From NCBI GenBank assembly GCA_902489795.1, contig CABUBU010000001.1:1-64000 (forward strand): 64,000 nt of DNA, given 5' to 3'. This document shows positions 16,894 to 26,804 of this stretch, piece by piece. The position numbers and the translations under genes were made by a program. Every line of letters begins with the position of its first letter. The first letter of the stretch is position 1. Source of the DNA: an uncultured Azospirillum sp. (GTDB lineage Bacteria > Pseudomonadota > Alphaproteobacteria > RF32 > CAG-239). A model generated the notes under the pieces. That model was not told where the DNA came from, ran no database searches, and was given only the letters and a program-made list of their open reading frames with translations.

Positions 16894-16909
16894 ATAAATT
16901 CCTATCTGC

Positions 16910-17377
16910 TTAAGCGCCGATAATATTGACTTTGCCGCCGGCTTTTTCAATCGCGGCAACCGCGGCCTTGGAAGCCGAGTTGACCGAAATCGTAACCGCC
17001 GTGGTGACCGCACCGCGCGCCAGCAGACGAACGCCGTCATAAGTTTTGGTAACAATGCCGGCATTCGACAAAGCAGCCAAATCTACAGCGTCAGCTTTCA
17101 ATTTGCCGGCATCAATTGCCGTCTGCAAAGTGTCGAGATTGACGACAGCAAAAACTTTGGCAAACGGATTTTTGAAACCGCGTTTCGGAAGTCTGCGGTA
17201 AATCGGCATCTGACCACCTTCAAAACCGTTGATGGCGACGCCGCTGCGAGCTTTCTGACCTTTCTGTCCGTGTCCGGAAGTTTTACCCTTTCCGCTGCCG
17301 ATTCCGCGGCCGACACGAATACGGTTCTTGGTTGCCCCGCAGTTGTCTTTTAATTCGTTAAGTTTCATTTTTTTCAC
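16910..17377 (-). CDS. rplO: 50S ribosomal protein L15
   Basis: 155 residues with the glycine/basic N-terminal extension typical of L15 ([20 protein letters not shown]) that threads into the 23S rRNA. The C-terminal domain ends GGKVNIIGA. It is the last gene of its unit here, followed by a terminator instead of secY. Confidence 0.97.
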   Translation of the reverse strand: MKKMKLNELKDNCGATKNRIRVGRGIGSGKGKTSGHGQKGQKARSGVAINGFEGGQMPIYRRLPKRGFKNPFAKVFAVVNLDTLQTAIDAGKLKADAVDLAALSNAGIVTKTYDGVRLLARGAVTTAVTISVNSASKAAVAAIEKAGGKVNIIGA

Positions 17378-17440
17378 CTAATTTCATAATTCGGAACTTA
17401 AGAGGAGCGAGGATTGTCGCCCCTCTTTCGCTCCGGCTTA

Positions 17441-17623
17441 TTAATCCACAATTTTGACAAGATGCGGAATTTTGTTGATCATCCCGCGGATCGACGGAGT
17501 GTCCTCCAGTTCGACCACTTTGTTCATCTTGTTCAAACCAAGTCCGATTAAGACGGCTTTCTGCTTGGCCGGGCGTCCGATCGAACTGGCGACCTGCTTG
17601 ACTTTTATCGTTTTGTTAGCCAT
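17441..17623 (-). CDS. rpmD: 50S ribosomal protein L30
   Basis: 60 residues, the normal small size, with [19 protein letters not shown] and the [12 protein letters not shown] segment. It follows rpsE by 3 nt and precedes rplO by 63 nt, the widest gap in this part of the operon. Confidence 0.95.
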   Translation of the reverse strand: MANKTIKVKQVASSIGRPAKQKAVLIGLGLNKMNKVVELEDTPSIRGMINKIPHLVKIVD

Positions 17624-17626
17624 TGT

Positions 17627-18190
17627 TTAAGCCTCCTCTTTTTCAGTCTTTGCACCGACGGCCGTTTCTCTGCGGCTGACAATGTCACCGACTTTCTTGC
17701 CTCTCTTGGCAGCGACCATTCTCGGGGAACAAATCGACTGCAAAGCGTCAAAAGTGGCTTTGATCATGTTATACGGATTGTTGGAGCCGAGCGACTTGGC
17801 AACCACGTCCTGAACACCCAGAACTTCAAAGATTGCACGCATCGGGCCGCCGGCGATAACGCCGGTACCGGCGGGAGCCGTTCTCAAAACGACTTTTCCG
17901 GCACCGAAGTGTCCCTGTACGTCATGGTGCAGGGTTCTGCCTTCGCGCAACGGAATGCGAACCATGTTCTTTTTGGCTTCGTTGGTGGCTTTGGTAATCG
18001 CTTCCGGAACTTCGGCAGCCTTACCCGAACCGTAACCGACGCGGCCCTTCTGGTCACCGACGACGACAACCGCAGCAAAAGACATGTTGCGACCGCCCTT
18101 GACGGTTTTGGCGACGCGGTTGATATGAACCAGTTTCTCAACCAGTTCTTCTTTTTTCTCTGTTTTACGACGATCTACAGCTTGTGCCAT
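17627..18190 (-). CDS. rpsE: 30S ribosomal protein S5
   Basis: 187 residues. The double-stranded-RNA-like N-terminal domain holds [19 protein letters not shown], and the C-terminal domain holds [18 protein letters not shown]. The protein acts at the mRNA entry channel and in decoding fidelity. The C-terminus has a Lys/Glu-rich extension. It follows rplR by 12 nt. Confidence 0.97.
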   Translation of the reverse strand: MAQAVDRRKTEKKEELVEKLVHINRVAKTVKGGRNMSFAAVVVVGDQKGRVGYGSGKAAEVPEAITKATNEAKKNMVRIPLREGRTLHHDVQGHFGAGKVVLRTAPAGTGVIAGGPMRAIFEVLGVQDVVAKSLGSNNPYNMIKATFDALQSICSPRMVAAKRGKKVGDIVSRRETAVGAKTEKEEA

Positions 18191-18202
18191 TTCTCTTTAC
18201 TC

Positions 18203-18565
18203 CTAAAATTTCAAACCAGCTTCGCGAGCAGCGTCGGCCAGAGCCTTGACACGGCCGTGGAAAATGTAACCGCCGCGGTCAAAGACCACTTCGCTTACGC
18301 CCGACTTGATTGCTCTCTCGGCAACGGTTTTACCGATAACACCGGCTGCTTCAACGGTTGAAGTTTTCTTCAGGCTTTCTCTGACTTCCTTATCCAAAGT
18401 AGAGGCCGAAGCAACAGTCACACCTTTAATGTCGTCAATGATTTGTGCGTAGATGTGCTTACCGCTGCGGAAAACCGACAGTCTCAGTTTGCCGTTGGCA
18501 ACGTTTTTCAAAGCTGTTCTCGCACGAGCTTGTCTCTTTTTAAACAATTTTCTTGGCGTATTCAT
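18203..18565 (-). CDS. rplR: 50S ribosomal protein L18
   Basis: 120 residues. L18 binds 5S rRNA in the central protuberance. The basic N-terminus ([14 protein letters not shown]) and the [24 protein letters not shown]-terminus are typical. It begins 11 nt after rplF. Confidence 0.97.
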   Translation of the reverse strand: MNTPRKLFKKRQARARTALKNVANGKLRLSVFRSGKHIYAQIIDDIKGVTVASASTLDKEVRESLKKTSTVEAAGVIGKTVAERAIKSGVSEVVFDRGGYIFHGRVKALADAAREAGLKF

Positions 18566-18576
18566 TAAACTATTCC

Positions 18577-19116
18577 TTATTTCTTCTTGCCTTCTTTACG
18601 ACGGACATACTGACCGGTATATCTTACGCCTTTACCCTTATAAGGTTCGGGTTTTCTATACTCGCGAATTTTATCCGCAACTTGACCGACCAACTGCTTG
18701 TCGGCACCGAAAACGGTCAACTGCGTCGGAGAAACGCAGGTAATCTTAATGCCTTCCGGGGCATTATAGATAACATCGTGCGAAAAGCCGAGAGAAAGCA
18801 CCAGTTTGCTGCTGCCTTCCATTCTGGCCTTGTAACCGACGCCGATCAGTTCCAGCTGTTTGGTAAAGCCTTCGCTTACACCTTTGACGATGGAATTAAT
18901 CTGGGCTCTGGTCGTTCCCCATAAAGCACGGGCCTGTTGTGACTGGTGCAAAGGCGCAACCACAACTTTGTTTTCTTCCAATTTGGCATTGACCATACCG
19001 TCGTCAAAAACAAATTTCAACTCGCCGTTTTTGCCTTTGGCGGTGACAACATTGCCGTTGATGGTTACGGTAACGCCTTCAGGGACGATAACTGGATATT
19101 TTCCAACTCTAGACAT
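18577..19116 (-). CDS. rplF: 50S ribosomal protein L6
   Basis: 179 residues, with the N-terminal [16 protein letters not shown] and the C-terminal L6 signature region [22 protein letters not shown]6 sits near the factor-binding stalk base. It begins 17 nt after rpsH. Confidence 0.97.
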   Translation of the reverse strand: MSRVGKYPVIVPEGVTVTINGNVVTAKGKNGELKFVFDDGMVNAKLEENKVVVAPLHQSQQARALWGTTRAQINSIVKGVSEGFTKQLELIGVGYKARMEGSSKLVLSLGFSHDVIYNAPEGIKITCVSPTQLTVFGADKQLVGQVADKIREYRKPEPYKGKGVRYTGQYVRRKEGKKK

Positions 19117-19133
19117 ACCAATTCTCCCTTAAA

Positions 19134-19532
19134 TTAAAATACTTGACACAGAATTTCACCGCCGACATTGGCCTTTCTGGCTTCATTGTCGCTCATAACG
19201 CCCTGCGGAGTCGAAATAATCGAGATACCGAGACCGTTGTATACTCTCGGCAGGTCCTTCACGCTCGAATAAACGCGGCGACCCGGCGTAGATACGCGGT
19301 AAATTTCGTTAATAACCGAAGCACCTTCAAAGTACTTCAACTGAATGCGAAGTTCGTCAATGCCGGCACGAACGTTGTACTTTTCGTAACCGAGGATGTA
19401 ACCTTCTTTTTTCAGAACTTCCAAAACGCTTTCACGCAGGCGAGAAGCAGGAGAGATGACTTCCTTTTTCTTCGCGCTTTGTGCGTTTCTAATGCGTGTG
19501 AGCATATCGCCCAAAGGATCAGACATAGACAT
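19134..19532 (-). CDS. rpsH: 30S ribosomal protein S8
   Basis: 132 residues starting [18 protein letters not shown], with the conserved [20 protein letters not shown] at the C-terminus. S8 binds 16S helix 21. In enterobacteria S8 represses the spc operon at an rplE-leader site; no such site was identified here. Confidence 0.97.
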   Translation of the reverse strand: MSMSDPLGDMLTRIRNAQSAKKKEVISPASRLRESVLEVLKKEGYILGYEKYNVRAGIDELRIQLKYFEGASVINEIYRVSTPGRRVYSSVKDLPRVYNGLGISIISTPQGVMSDNEARKANVGGEILCQVF

Positions 19533-19549
19533 AATCTAAAAACCTCCTA

Positions 19550-19855
19550 CTACCAGCTGGATTTTACTAAACCGGGGATTTCACCGAAGCTGGCCATTCT
19601 CCTCAATTCGTTGCGGCACAGCTTGAATTTGCGGTAAACACCACGGGAACGACCCGTATTTTCGCAGCGGTTCTTAATGCGAACCTTCGACGAATTGCGG
19701 GGCAGTTCGGCTAATTTCAACACTTTCTTGAATCTTTCTTCCGGAGAAGTATTTTTGTCTTTGATCTCGGCGATCAACTTGCCGCGAACGGCAGCAAACT
19801 TCTCGGCTTTCCGGATTCTTTTCAGGTTTCTGTAAATAGAACTCTTTTTTGCCAT
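19550..19855 (-). CDS. rpsN: 30S ribosomal protein S14, long zinc-free form
   Basis: 101 residues ending [13 protein letters not shown]. It lacks the paired CxxC of the short zinc-binding S14 and has the extra central residues of the long form. It lies between rplE (14 nt) and rpsH (17 nt). Confidence 0.97.
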   Translation of the reverse strand: MAKKSSIYRNLKRIRKAEKFAAVRGKLIAEIKDKNTSPEERFKKVLKLAELPRNSSKVRIKNRCENTGRSRGVYRKFKLCRNELRRMASFGEIPGLVKSSW

Positions 19856-19869
19856 GGTAAAATCTCCGC

Positions 19870-20412
19870 TTAATTCTTAATCGGTAAGTTGAAACCGGTC
19901 AGAAGCGCTTTGGCTTCTTCGTCGGTTTTGGCAGAAGTGCAGATGACGATGTCCATTCCGCGCACGGCGTCAACCTTTTCATAGTTGATTTCAGGGAAAA
20001 TGATCTGTTCCTTAATACCGAAGGCAAAGTTGCCGCGGCCGTCAAAGTTTTTACCCTGAATGCCGTGGAAGTCTCTGATTCGCGGCAAAGCCATATTAAC
20101 CAGTCTTTCCAGGAATTCGTACATTCTTTCTCTTCTCAGAGTTACCTTGCAGCCGATCGGCATTTCTTCTCTTACCTTGAAGGTAGCGATAGACTTGCGG
20201 GCTTTGGTGATAACCGGCTTCTGGCCGGCAATCATGCCCATTTCCTCTGCGGCGTTGGTCAGCTTCTTCTTGTCCGTAACGGCGTCGCCGACACCCATGT
20301 TAAGGACGATCTTGGTCAGCTTCGGAATCTCGTGGCTATTGGTGTAACCGAACTTGTCCACGAGAGATTTCTTAATGACCTCGTTATACAATTTTTCAAA
20401 ATTTGTCATCAA
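19870..20412 (-). CDS. rplE: 50S ribosomal protein L5
   Basis: 180 residues. L5 binds 5S rRNA and P-site tRNA. Motifs include [17 protein letters not shown] and the C-terminal [19 protein letters not shown]. Two adjacent Met codons (20412 and 20409) are possible starts. It begins 9 nt after rplX. Confidence 0.97.
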   Translation of the reverse strand: MMTNFEKLYNEVIKKSLVDKFGYTNSHEIPKLTKIVLNMGVGDAVTDKKKLTNAAEEMGMIAGQKPVITKARKSIATFKVREEMPIGCKVTLRRERMYEFLERLVNMALPRIRDFHGIQGKNFDGRGNFAFGIKEQIIFPEINYEKVDAVRGMDIVICTSAKTDEEAKALLTGFNLPIKN

Positions 20413-20421
20413 TCTGATCCC

Positions 20422-20742
20422 TTATTTATCGATTACTTCACCGGACTTGCGGGCAAAACGAACCTTGCGGCCGTTTTCTTCCTTATATCCGACTTTAGTT
20501 GCCTTTCCGGACTGGGAATCAACCAAAGCCACATTGGAAACGTGAATCGGCGCTTCTTTAGTGATAATGCCGCCGGCAGACTGCTGGCTCGGCTTGGTGT
20601 GTCTTTTAACCAGGTTTACGCCCTGAACGACAACTTTGCCTTCTTTCGGCATGGCTTTCAAAACTTCACCGGTTTTGCCTTTGTCATCACCCGACAAAAC
20701 AATAACCTGATCGCCTTTTTTTACTTTCAACTTAAGGTTCAT
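20422..20742 (-). CDS. rplX: 50S ribosomal protein L24
   Basis: 106 residues with the KOW motif [20 protein letters not shown]24 is an assembly initiator on the 5' part of 23S rRNA. It shares one base with the end of rplN (TAATG junction), indicating coupled translation. Confidence 0.97.
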   Translation of the reverse strand: MNLKLKVKKGDQVIVLSGDDKGKTGEVLKAMPKEGKVVVQGVNLVKRHTKPSQQSAGGIITKEAPIHVSNVALVDSQSGKATKVGYKEENGRKVRFARKSGEVIDK

Positions 20743-21110
20743 TATAATACCTCCGGCGCTAATGAAATTATTTTCATAAATTTCTTTGCACGCAATTCTC
20801 TGGTCACGGGGCCGAAAATACGGGTACCGATCGGCTCGCCGTCCTTGTTGACCAGAACCGCGGCATTGCTGTCAAAACGGATGACGGATCCGTCTTTGCG
20901 GCGAATGTCGCTTGCAGTGCGAACGATAACGGCTTTGTGGATGTCGCCTTTCTTAACGCGTCCCTTCGGCAATGCGTCCTTAATCGATACCACGATTACG
21001 TCACCGACGGTCGCGTGCATTCTCTTAGAACCGCCAAGAACCTTTATGCACTGCACCTGACGTGCTCCCGAATTGTCTGCAACATCCAGGTTGGTTTGCA
21101 TTTGTATCAT
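20742..21110 (-). CDS. rplN: 50S ribosomal protein L14
   Basis: 122 residues starting [18 protein letters not shown], with the conserved ITNKD-type C-terminal surface replaced by [13 protein letters not shown]14 contacts 16S rRNA in bridges B5 and B8 and binds the silencing factor RsfS. It begins 15 nt after rpsQ. Confidence 0.97.
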   Translation of the reverse strand: MIQMQTNLDVADNSGARQVQCIKVLGGSKRMHATVGDVIVVSIKDALPKGRVKKGDIHKAVIVRTASDIRRKDGSVIRFDSNAAVLVNKDGEPIGTRIFGPVTRELRAKKFMKIISLAPEVL

Positions 21111-21125
21111 TTTTCTCTTCCTTCT

Positions 21126-21365
21126 CTATTCGGCGTTATCAACTAACACGGTCCAAGTCTTGGTCTTAGAATAAGGCTTGGCCTCAATAATTCTAACTTC
21201 GTCACCAATTTTGAACTGGTTGTTTTCATCATGAGCGGCATACTTTTTGCTTTTCTTGATGAATTTCTTATAAACCGGATGCATAACCTGACGTTCAACT
21301 TTAACGACGACGGTTTTGTCCTGTTTATCACTTACAACAACACCTTGAAGAATTCTTTTAGGCAT
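21126..21365 (-). CDS. rpsQ: 30S ribosomal protein S17
   Basis: 79 residues. The OB-fold protein has [20 protein letters not shown] at its start and the [18 protein letters not shown] signature near its C-terminus. It is an early 16S 5'-domain binder and lies 11 nt after rpmC. Confidence 0.97.
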   Translation of the reverse strand: MPKRILQGVVVSDKQDKTVVVKVERQVMHPVYKKFIKKSKKYAAHDENNQFKIGDEVRIIEAKPYSKTKTWTVLVDNAE

Positions 21366-21376
21366 AGCTTTTTCTC

Positions 21377-21574
21377 CTAACTATTCTTCTTACGCTCGGT
21401 TAAAAGCGTGTTGATTTTTGCAATTTCGCGGCGTACTTTGCGGACATTTGCAGTATTCTGCAACTGGCCGGTAGACTGCTGGATCCGAAGATTAAACTGT
21501 TCTTTTTTGGCTTCAACCAGTTTTGCTTCCAGTTCATCAACAGTCATGCTGCGAAGATCTTTAATTTTTGCCAT
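21377..21574 (-). CDS. rpmC: 50S ribosomal protein L29
   Basis: 65 residues forming the expected two-helix hairpin, with the [20 protein letters not shown] and [16 protein letters not shown] halves. L29 lies at the peptide tunnel exit beside L23, a docking area for targeting factors. One base separates it from rplP. Confidence 0.96.
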   Translation of the reverse strand: MAKIKDLRSMTVDELEAKLVEAKKEQFNLRIQQSTGQLQNTANVRKVRREIAKINTLLTERKKNS

Positions 21575-21575
21575 C

Positions 21576-22004
21576 TTATGCTACTCCTTGGTCAGAATTA
21601 AGACGTTTGACGAATTTTGTTTTAATCGGGAGTTTGGCAGCACCCAAGGCAAAAGCCGTACGGGCAGTTTCCTCGCTGACACCGTCGATTTCAAACATAA
21701 TCCGACCGGGATGCACTCTGGCGCACCAGTATTCAATTGAACCTTTACCTTTACCCATACGGACCTCGGCAGGTTTGTCGGATACCGGCACATCCGGGAA
21801 AATTCGGATCCATACTCTTCCGGCTCTTTTCATTTCACGGGTAATCGCACGACGAGCCGCTTCAATCTGGCGGGCTGTAATACGATCCGGGGTCAGAGCT
21901 TTCAATCCATATGTACCGAAACTCAGTTCCGCGCCGCCCTTAGTCAGGCCGTGGATACGACCTTTGTGCTGCTTACGGAATTTTAATCTTTTTGGACTTA
22001 ACAT
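21576..22004 (-). CDS. rplP: 50S ribosomal protein L16
   Basis: 142 residues beginning [16 protein letters not shown], with the L16 signature [21 protein letters not shown]. It organises the A-site tRNA pocket of the large subunit. It begins 19 nt after rpsC. Confidence 0.97.
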   Translation of the reverse strand: MLSPKRLKFRKQHKGRIHGLTKGGAELSFGTYGLKALTPDRITARQIEAARRAITREMKRAGRVWIRIFPDVPVSDKPAEVRMGKGKGSIEYWCARVHPGRIMFEIDGVSEETARTAFALGAAKLPIKTKFVKRLNSDQGVA

Positions 22005-22023
22005 TTTACTTAAACCTCAATGT

Positions 22024-22695
22024 TTACTTTTGTTCAGCCAACTTCTTGTCTTGGGCCATCGGATCGTGAGCCATAATTTCGCCCTTATAGATCCAGACTT
22101 TAACACCGCAAGCACCATAAGTGGTATGAGCAGTTGAAGTTGCATAATCAATGTCAGCACGCAGGGTGTGCAAAGGAACCCGGCCTTCCCGATAATGTTC
22201 GGTTCTGGCAATTTCAGCACCGCCCAAACGGCCGGAGCAGCTTACCTTGATTCCTTCAGCTCCGAGACGCAGAGCCGACTGCATAACGCGTTTCATCGCA
22301 CGGCGGAAAGCAACACGTCTTTCCAGCTGCTGGGCAACGCTGTCCGCAACCAACTGTGCATCCAGTTCCGGCTTTCTGACTTCCAGAATGTTCAGCTGAA
22401 CTTCGGAAGCGGTCATGGACTGGATTTCTTTTCTCAAAGCTTCGATATCCTGCCCCTTTTTACCGATAACGACACCGGGTCTTGCCGAGTGAATGGTGAC
22501 TCTGGCTTTTTTCGCAGGACGCTCGATGACGATTCTGCTAATACCGGCCTGAGCCAGTTTCTTTTTCAAGAATTCTTTAATTTTAACGTCTTCATGCAGG
22601 TAACCGGCATAGTTGTCGTCCGCATACCAGCGGGAATCCCAGGTACGGTTAACACCCAAACGAAGACTTGTAGGATTTGCTTTCTGTCCCATCAA
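22024..22695 (-). CDS. rpsC: 30S ribosomal protein S3
   Basis: 223 residues, or 222 from the second Met. The start is [13 protein letters not shown]. The KH domain carries [20 protein letters not shown], and the C-terminal domain has [21 protein letters not shown]3 sits at the mRNA entry pore and has helicase-related contacts. It is one base from rplV. Confidence 0.97.
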   Translation of the reverse strand: MMGQKANPTSLRLGVNRTWDSRWYADDNYAGYLHEDVKIKEFLKKKLAQAGISRIVIERPAKKARVTIHSARPGVVIGKKGQDIEALRKEIQSMTASEVQLNILEVRKPELDAQLVADSVAQQLERRVAFRRAMKRVMQSALRLGAEGIKVSCSGRLGGAEIARTEHYREGRVPLHTLRADIDYATSTAHTTYGACGVKVWIYKGEIMAHDPMAQDKKLAEQK

Positions 22696-22696
22696 C

Positions 22697-23074
22697 TTAC
22701 TCCTGACGCTCGGTTACTACGATGGTAATGTTGGAGAAGGGTTTCAAAACTCTTGCTCCTCTGCCGCGGCCTCTGGCGTGCATGCGTTTCATTACCAAAC
22801 CTTTTCCGCAATAAGCTTCACTGACAAAAAGCTTATCGATATTTAACTGATGATTGTTTTCAGCATTTGCAATCGCCGATTGCAAAACTTTCAAAACCGA
22901 CTTGGCAATTCTCTTCTTGGAGAAAGTAAGTTCAGCAACAGCCTTCTCAACAGCCAATCCACGGATCGATTCAGCAACCAGATTAAGCTTGCGGGGACTC
23001 GTGCGCAGCGCATTGCAAACGGCCTGAGCCTGATTTGCCTGCAGTCTTCTCGTATCTTTAGACTTTCCCATCAC
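22697..23074 (-). CDS. rplV: 50S ribosomal protein L22
   Basis: 125 residues with the tunnel-lining hairpin region [22 protein letters not shown]22 forms part of the nascent-peptide constriction. Its start overlaps the rpsS stop by one base. A short N-terminal extension ([15 protein letters not shown]) precedes the core. Confidence 0.97.
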   Translation of the reverse strand: MMGKSKDTRRLQANQAQAVCNALRTSPRKLNLVAESIRGLAVEKAVAELTFSKKRIAKSVLKVLQSAIANAENNHQLNIDKLFVSEAYCGKGLVMKRMHARGRGRGARVLKPFSNITIVVTERQE

Positions 23075-23352
23075 TAACTCCTCTTAGCTTTCTTGTCGGC
23101 TGCGTGACCGTAAAAGATGCGGGTCGGGGCAAATTCACCGAACTTGTGGCCGACCATATCTTCGGTAACGAGAACCGGGATAAACTTATGACCATTGTGA
23201 ACACCAAATGTCAAACCGACGAACTGCGGCAGCATGGTGGATCTGCGCGACCAGATTTTGATTACTTCGTTTCTGCCCGAAGCTCTGGCGGCGTCTGCTT
23301 TCTTCAAGAGATATCCATCAACAAACGGTCCTTTCCAAACTGAACGTGTCAT
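23074..23352 (-). CDS. rpsS: 30S ribosomal protein S19
   Basis: 92 residues starting [19 protein letters not shown]. It has the conserved [20 protein letters not shown] and [12 protein letters not shown]19 pairs with S13 in the small-subunit head. It begins 15 nt after rplB. Confidence 0.97.
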   Translation of the reverse strand: MTRSVWKGPFVDGYLLKKADAARASGRNEVIKIWSRRSTMLPQFVGLTFGVHNGHKFIPVLVTEDMVGHKFGEFAPTRIFYGHAADKKAKRS

Positions 23353-23367
23353 TAGCTTATCTCCTTA

Positions 23368-24201
23368 CTATTTCTTGTTGTCGCGACGGGATCTCATGAT
23401 AAAGCGATCCGTCTTCTTGTTGGAACGAGTTCTGCCGCCCTTGGTCGGTTTACCCCACGGCGTGGTCGGATGACGTCCGCCCGAAGTACGACCTTCACCA
23501 CCACCCATCGGGTGATCGACAGGGTTCATGGCCACACCGCGGGAAACGGGACGCAGCCCCAGCCAACGGGTACGGCCGGCTTTGCCGAGAGATTTGTTCT
23601 GATTGTCCGGATTTGAAACGGCACCGACCGTCGCCAGACATTCTTCGCGAACGACTCTCAGTTCGCCCGAGCTCAACTTCAACTGAGCATAACCGGCATC
23701 TTTACCGACAACCTGAGCATAGCATCCGGCCGAACGAACCAACTGGCCGCCCTTGCCCGAACGGAGCTCGACGTTGTGAATAATGGTACCGACCGGCATG
23801 TTCTTAAGAGGCATGGCATTGCCCGGCTTAATATCGGCCTTGGCAGCCGAAATAACCTTATCGCCGGCTTTTAATCTCTGCGGAGCGAGAATATAGGACT
23901 TTTCGCCGTCTTCATAGCAGATCAGAGCAATGAAAGCGGAACGGTTCGGATCATATTCGATTCTCTCTACAGTTGCCTCAACATCAAACTTATTACGTCT
24001 AAAGTCGATAATTCTGAGCTTGCGTTTGTGTCCGCCGCCCTTTCTCCGACTTGTAACATGTCCGAAATTATCGCGCCCACCGGTCTTGGTAAGACCGATT
24101 GTCAAAGACTTCTCAGGAGCTCCTTTGTACAGCTCGGATCTGTCAACGATGACCAGCTGGCGAAGTCCGGGAGACGTGGGCTTATATGTTTTTAACACCA
24201 T
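23368..24201 (-). CDS. rplB: 50S ribosomal protein L2
   Basis: 277 residues. L2 is required for subunit joining and for peptidyltransferase centre structure. Present are [13 protein letters not shown], the [16 protein letters not shown] stretch and the C-terminal [20 protein letters not shown] containing the conserved His residues. It begins 3 nt after rplW. Confidence 0.98.
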   Translation of the reverse strand: MVLKTYKPTSPGLRQLVIVDRSELYKGAPEKSLTIGLTKTGGRDNFGHVTSRRKGGGHKRKLRIIDFRRNKFDVEATVERIEYDPNRSAFIALICYEDGEKSYILAPQRLKAGDKVISAAKADIKPGNAMPLKNMPVGTIIHNVELRSGKGGQLVRSAGCYAQVVGKDAGYAQLKLSSGELRVVREECLATVGAVSNPDNQNKSLGKAGRTRWLGLRPVSRGVAMNPVDHPMGGGEGRTSGGRHPTTPWGKPTKGGRTRSNKKTDRFIMRSRRDNKK

Positions 24202-24204
24202 TTT

Positions 24205-24522
24205 TTAAATTCCTGTTGTAACATCAATATTTTGACCATCGGCAAGAGTAACCAAAGCTTTCTTGAAATCGGAACGGCGTCCCAGATTGTTTCTGAATCT
24301 TTTGGCCTTGCCAGCCTGACGAATGGTATTCACCTTGGTTACTTTAACGTTGAAGATAGCTTCAACCGCAGCCTTGATCTCGTCTTTGGAAGCTTCCAAC
24401 GGAACGCGGAAAACGATTTTTCCGGCTTCGCTCGAGAGCATCGACTTTTCGGTGATTACCGGACGAACCAGCGTATCGTACATCTGCGCAGTTACATTGT
24501 TGGTTTTCTCATTCTTGCTCAT
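24205..24522 (-). CDS. rplW: 50S ribosomal protein L23
   Basis: 105 residues from [10 protein letters not shown] prefer the ATG at 24522 over an upstream in-frame ATG at 24543 because the GGAGGA ribosome-binding site lies between them. This also gives an ATGA overlap with the rplD stop. L23 docks trigger factor and SRP at the tunnel exit; the core [17 protein letters not shown] is typical. Confidence 0.95.
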   Translation of the reverse strand: MSKNEKTNNVTAQMYDTLVRPVITEKSMLSSEAGKIVFRVPLEASKDEIKAAVEAIFNVKVTKVNTIRQAGKAKRFRNNLGRRSDFKKALVTLADGQNIDVTTGI

Positions 24523-25139
24523 TTCAATCTTTCCTCCAAGCAACTGACGGCATCTTTAGTCAATACCAGTTTGTCTTTTCTTAAGATGTCATATACATTG
24601 GCACCGATCGTCGGCAAGACGTCCACGCCGAGGATGTTACGGGAAGCCAATGCAAAATTAATATCGACCTCTTGTCCGTCGATGAACAGGCAGTTGTTCA
24701 GACCACAAACGTCCAACTTGGCTTGCAAGTCTTTGGTTTTTGGACTGGCCAGCTTGGCCTCATCGACGATAACGAGGTTGCCCTCTTTGGCTTTGGCCGA
24801 GAGAGCGGTTTTCAGACCAAGTTTTCTGAACTTCTTGGTCAAATCATGCGAGTGGTCGCGGACAACCGGACCAAACACAATTCCACCCTTTCTGAACTGG
24901 GTGCCCTTGCGGGAACCCTGACGGGCGTTGCCGCTGCCTTTCTGCTTGAACGGCTTGGCCGGAGTCAAGGCAACTTCGGAACGACCCTTGGTCTTGTGGG
25001 TGCCGGCTTGCATTCTGGCCAACTGCCATCTTACAACCCGTTGCAAAATATCTGCACGAACTTCCAAACCGAAAATCGATTCATTCAGTTCAATGGTGCC
25101 GACATTTTTATTTTCCAAACTTAAGATGTCCTGTTTCAT
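24519..25139 (-). CDS. rplD: 50S ribosomal protein L4
   Basis: 206 residues with the tunnel loop rich in Gly and basic residues ([18 protein letters not shown]). L4 represses the S10 operon in enterobacteria; whether it does so here is unknown, although the rpsJ leader is structured. It overlaps rplW by 4 nt. Confidence 0.97.
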   Translation of the reverse strand: MKQDILSLENKNVGTIELNESIFGLEVRADILQRVVRWQLARMQAGTHKTKGRSEVALTPAKPFKQKGSGNARQGSRKGTQFRKGGIVFGPVVRDHSHDLTKKFRKLGLKTALSAKAKEGNLVIVDEAKLASPKTKDLQAKLDVCGLNNCLFIDGQEVDINFALASRNILGVDVLPTIGANVYDILRKDKLVLTKDAVSCLEERLK

Positions 25140-25158
25140 AACTTTTATCCTTTATCTT

Positions 25159-25878
25159 TTAAGCATTATCAGCTGTTTCAGCTTTAACTGCAACAGGTTC
25201 ATCAACTTTTTTCAAACCGGCGGGCATCGGCAGTTCGACATTACCGCTTTTCTTGACGGCATCGGTAATCCGAACCCAGGCGTTTTCACAACCCGGCACG
25301 CCGCCTTTTACCATAATCAGACCCTTTGCGGCGTCGACGGCAACCACCTTCAGATTCTGAACGGTTACGCGCTCGGCACCCATATGACCGGCCATTTTCT
25401 TACCCTTGAATACCTTACCGGGATCCTGTCTTTGTCCTGTAGAACCGTGAGAACGGTGAGAAATCGACACACCGTGAGTGGCTTCCAGACCGGCAAAGTT
25501 ATGACGCTTCATAACACCGGCAAAGCCCTTGCCGATAGAAGTTGCACATACGTCAACATACTGACCGGGAACAAAATGTTCTACAGATAACTCAGCACCG
25601 ACTTCAAGCAGGCAGTCTTCAGACACTCTGAACTCGCCCAGCTTTTTCTTCGGCTCAACATTTGCCTTGGCAAAATGTCCTTTCATCGCCTTCGACACAT
25701 TTTTGACCTTTACAGCACCAGTGCCCAGCTGAACAGCGGCATAACCGTCACGTTCCATGGTTCTGACATCAACAACCTGAAGATTATCGACAGAAAGAAC
25801 CGTAACCGGCACATGAGTTCCGTTAGCCTCAAAAATGCGGGACATTCCCAGCTTTTTTGCGATTAAACCAGTACGCAT
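25159..25878 (-). CDS. rplC: 50S ribosomal protein L3
   Basis: 239 residues with the L3 signature region [13 protein letters not shown] and the loop [20 protein letters not shown] that reaches the peptidyltransferase centre. The C-terminus has a ~20-residue Ala/Val-rich extension. It lies 97 nt after rpsJ, with an AAAAGGA site. Confidence 0.97.
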   Translation of the reverse strand: MRTGLIAKKLGMSRIFEANGTHVPVTVLSVDNLQVVDVRTMERDGYAAVQLGTGAVKVKNVSKAMKGHFAKANVEPKKKLGEFRVSEDCLLEVGAELSVEHFVPGQYVDVCATSIGKGFAGVMKRHNFAGLEATHGVSISHRSHGSTGQRQDPGKVFKGKKMAGHMGAERVTVQNLKVVAVDAAKGLIMVKGGVPGCENAWVRITDAVKKSGNVELPMPAGLKKVDEPVAVKAETADNA

Positions 25879-25975
25879 TATTTTATTTTCCTTTTCAATT
25901 GGTTGACTCCCCTTATTTTATGAAAGCCAACATTGCTTTATTTATTTACGGGTAATTATTTTCACTTAAAAACAA

Positions 25976-26287
25976 TTACAGTTTGATTTCAACATTGACA
26001 CCGGCAGCCAGATCAAGCTTCATCAGCGCGTCTACGGTTTGCGGCGTCGGATCGACGATGTCGAGAAGTCTTTTGTGAGTTCTGATTTCGAACTGCTCAC
26101 GGGATTTCTTGTCTACGTGCGGAGAACGGTTGACCGTGAACTTCTCGATTCTTGTCGGCAGAGGGATCGGCCCTCTTACATTTGCCCCGGTTCTTTTGGC
26201 CGTATGAACGATTTCCTTGGTCGACAAATCGAGCAGACGATGATCAAAAGCCTTAAGGCGAATTCTTATGTTTTGTGTATCCATCAT
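25976..26287 (-). CDS. rpsJ: 30S ribosomal protein S10 (NusE)
   Basis: 103 residues (or 102 from the second Met): [15 protein letters not shown] at the start and [20 protein letters not shown] near the end. S10 doubles as NusE in transcription antitermination. It is the first gene of the supercluster here; rpsL, rpsG, fusA and tuf are not upstream, so the str operon lies elsewhere. Confidence 0.97.
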   Translation of the reverse strand: MMDTQNIRIRLKAFDHRLLDLSTKEIVHTAKRTGANVRGPIPLPTRIEKFTVNRSPHVDKKSREQFEIRTHKRLLDIVDPTPQTVDALMKLDLAAGVNVEIKL

Positions 26288-26452
26288 TTTTAATTACTTT
26301 TCCTATAACTAGACGGCAACGATTCGGTTGATGCCAAACTTGCCATCTAAAAAATTAACCTTGTGCAAAACCTTGAAATTCAAGGACTGCGGGATATTTC
26401 ATATGACAACCGGCAGACAGATTCCTGCCTTAACACCGGTTAACGTGAGCGT

Positions 26453-26481
26453 TTTGTAACATAAGCGCGCCGACATTGCAA
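26453..26481 (-). promoter_or_regulatory. Promoter of the rpsJ-rplO operon
   Basis: On the minus strand TTGCAA (26481-26476) and TACAAA (26458-26453) are separated by 17 bp. Initiation near 26446 would give a leader of about 160 nt, long enough for regulation. Confidence 0.55.
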
Positions 26482-26642
26482 GTAAAAAATTACTTTTTTT
26501 TCAAATTTTTACAAACCTTGAATCGCTTATCCAGACTCTCGTTGAGTCAAATCCGAGCATTAACTTTCGACATAAAAAAATGACAAAATACTTTGCCTGT
26601 TTTTTCCTGCAGATGACTTTTCTTTTCCCTGCCTCCCCCCCC

Positions 26643-26671
26643 AAAAAAAAACACCCGTCGCTTTCCGACGG
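26643..26671 (-). terminator. Terminator-like hairpin with poly-T
   Basis: On the minus strand CCGTCG and CGACGG pair around GAAAG, followed by GTG and a run of T then G residues. It lies downstream of the autotransporter terminator and may be a second stop that insulates the S10 promoter. Confidence 0.55.
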
Positions 26672-26760
26672 CCGCCCTCGCTTGCAAGCATCATCGGTCA
26701 GATAAAATAGCGGCTTTTCGAGCCCCAATGACCCGCCCCTGTCGGGATTTTCCGATTATA

Positions 26761-26790
26761 AAAAAGGAGCTCTGAGAGCTCCCTTTTTTA
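26761..26790 (-). terminator. Rho-independent terminator of the autotransporter gene
   Basis: On the minus strand GGAGCTC and GAGCTCC pair around TCA, flanked by A and T runs (AAAAAAG...CTTTTT). It lies 15 nt beyond the stop codon. Confidence 0.85.
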
Positions 26791-26804
26791 GCTGAATCAA
26801 AATC

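Larger units (their letters stand above)
16141..16909. other. Gene-free interval carrying dispersed repeat copy B
   Basis: No supported gene. About half of it is the repeat element described separately; its right end is the rplO terminator. The rest is unremarkable mixed-composition DNA. Confidence 0.55.
26288..26804. other. Intergenic region: S10 operon promoter, leader and two terminators
   Basis: The right-hand ~150 bp before rpsJ form a structured leader. On the minus strand, AACCGG and CCGGTT enclose an inner GGCAG/CTGTC pair, and CCTTGAATTTCAAGG is palindromic. Further right are the promoter and two terminator hairpins. No gene is supported between 26482 and 26804. Confidence 0.55.

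Noticed and set aside
26501..26728. 75-codon minus-strand frame near the S10 promoter
   Set aside because: It reads through a terminator hairpin and has no ribosome-binding site.
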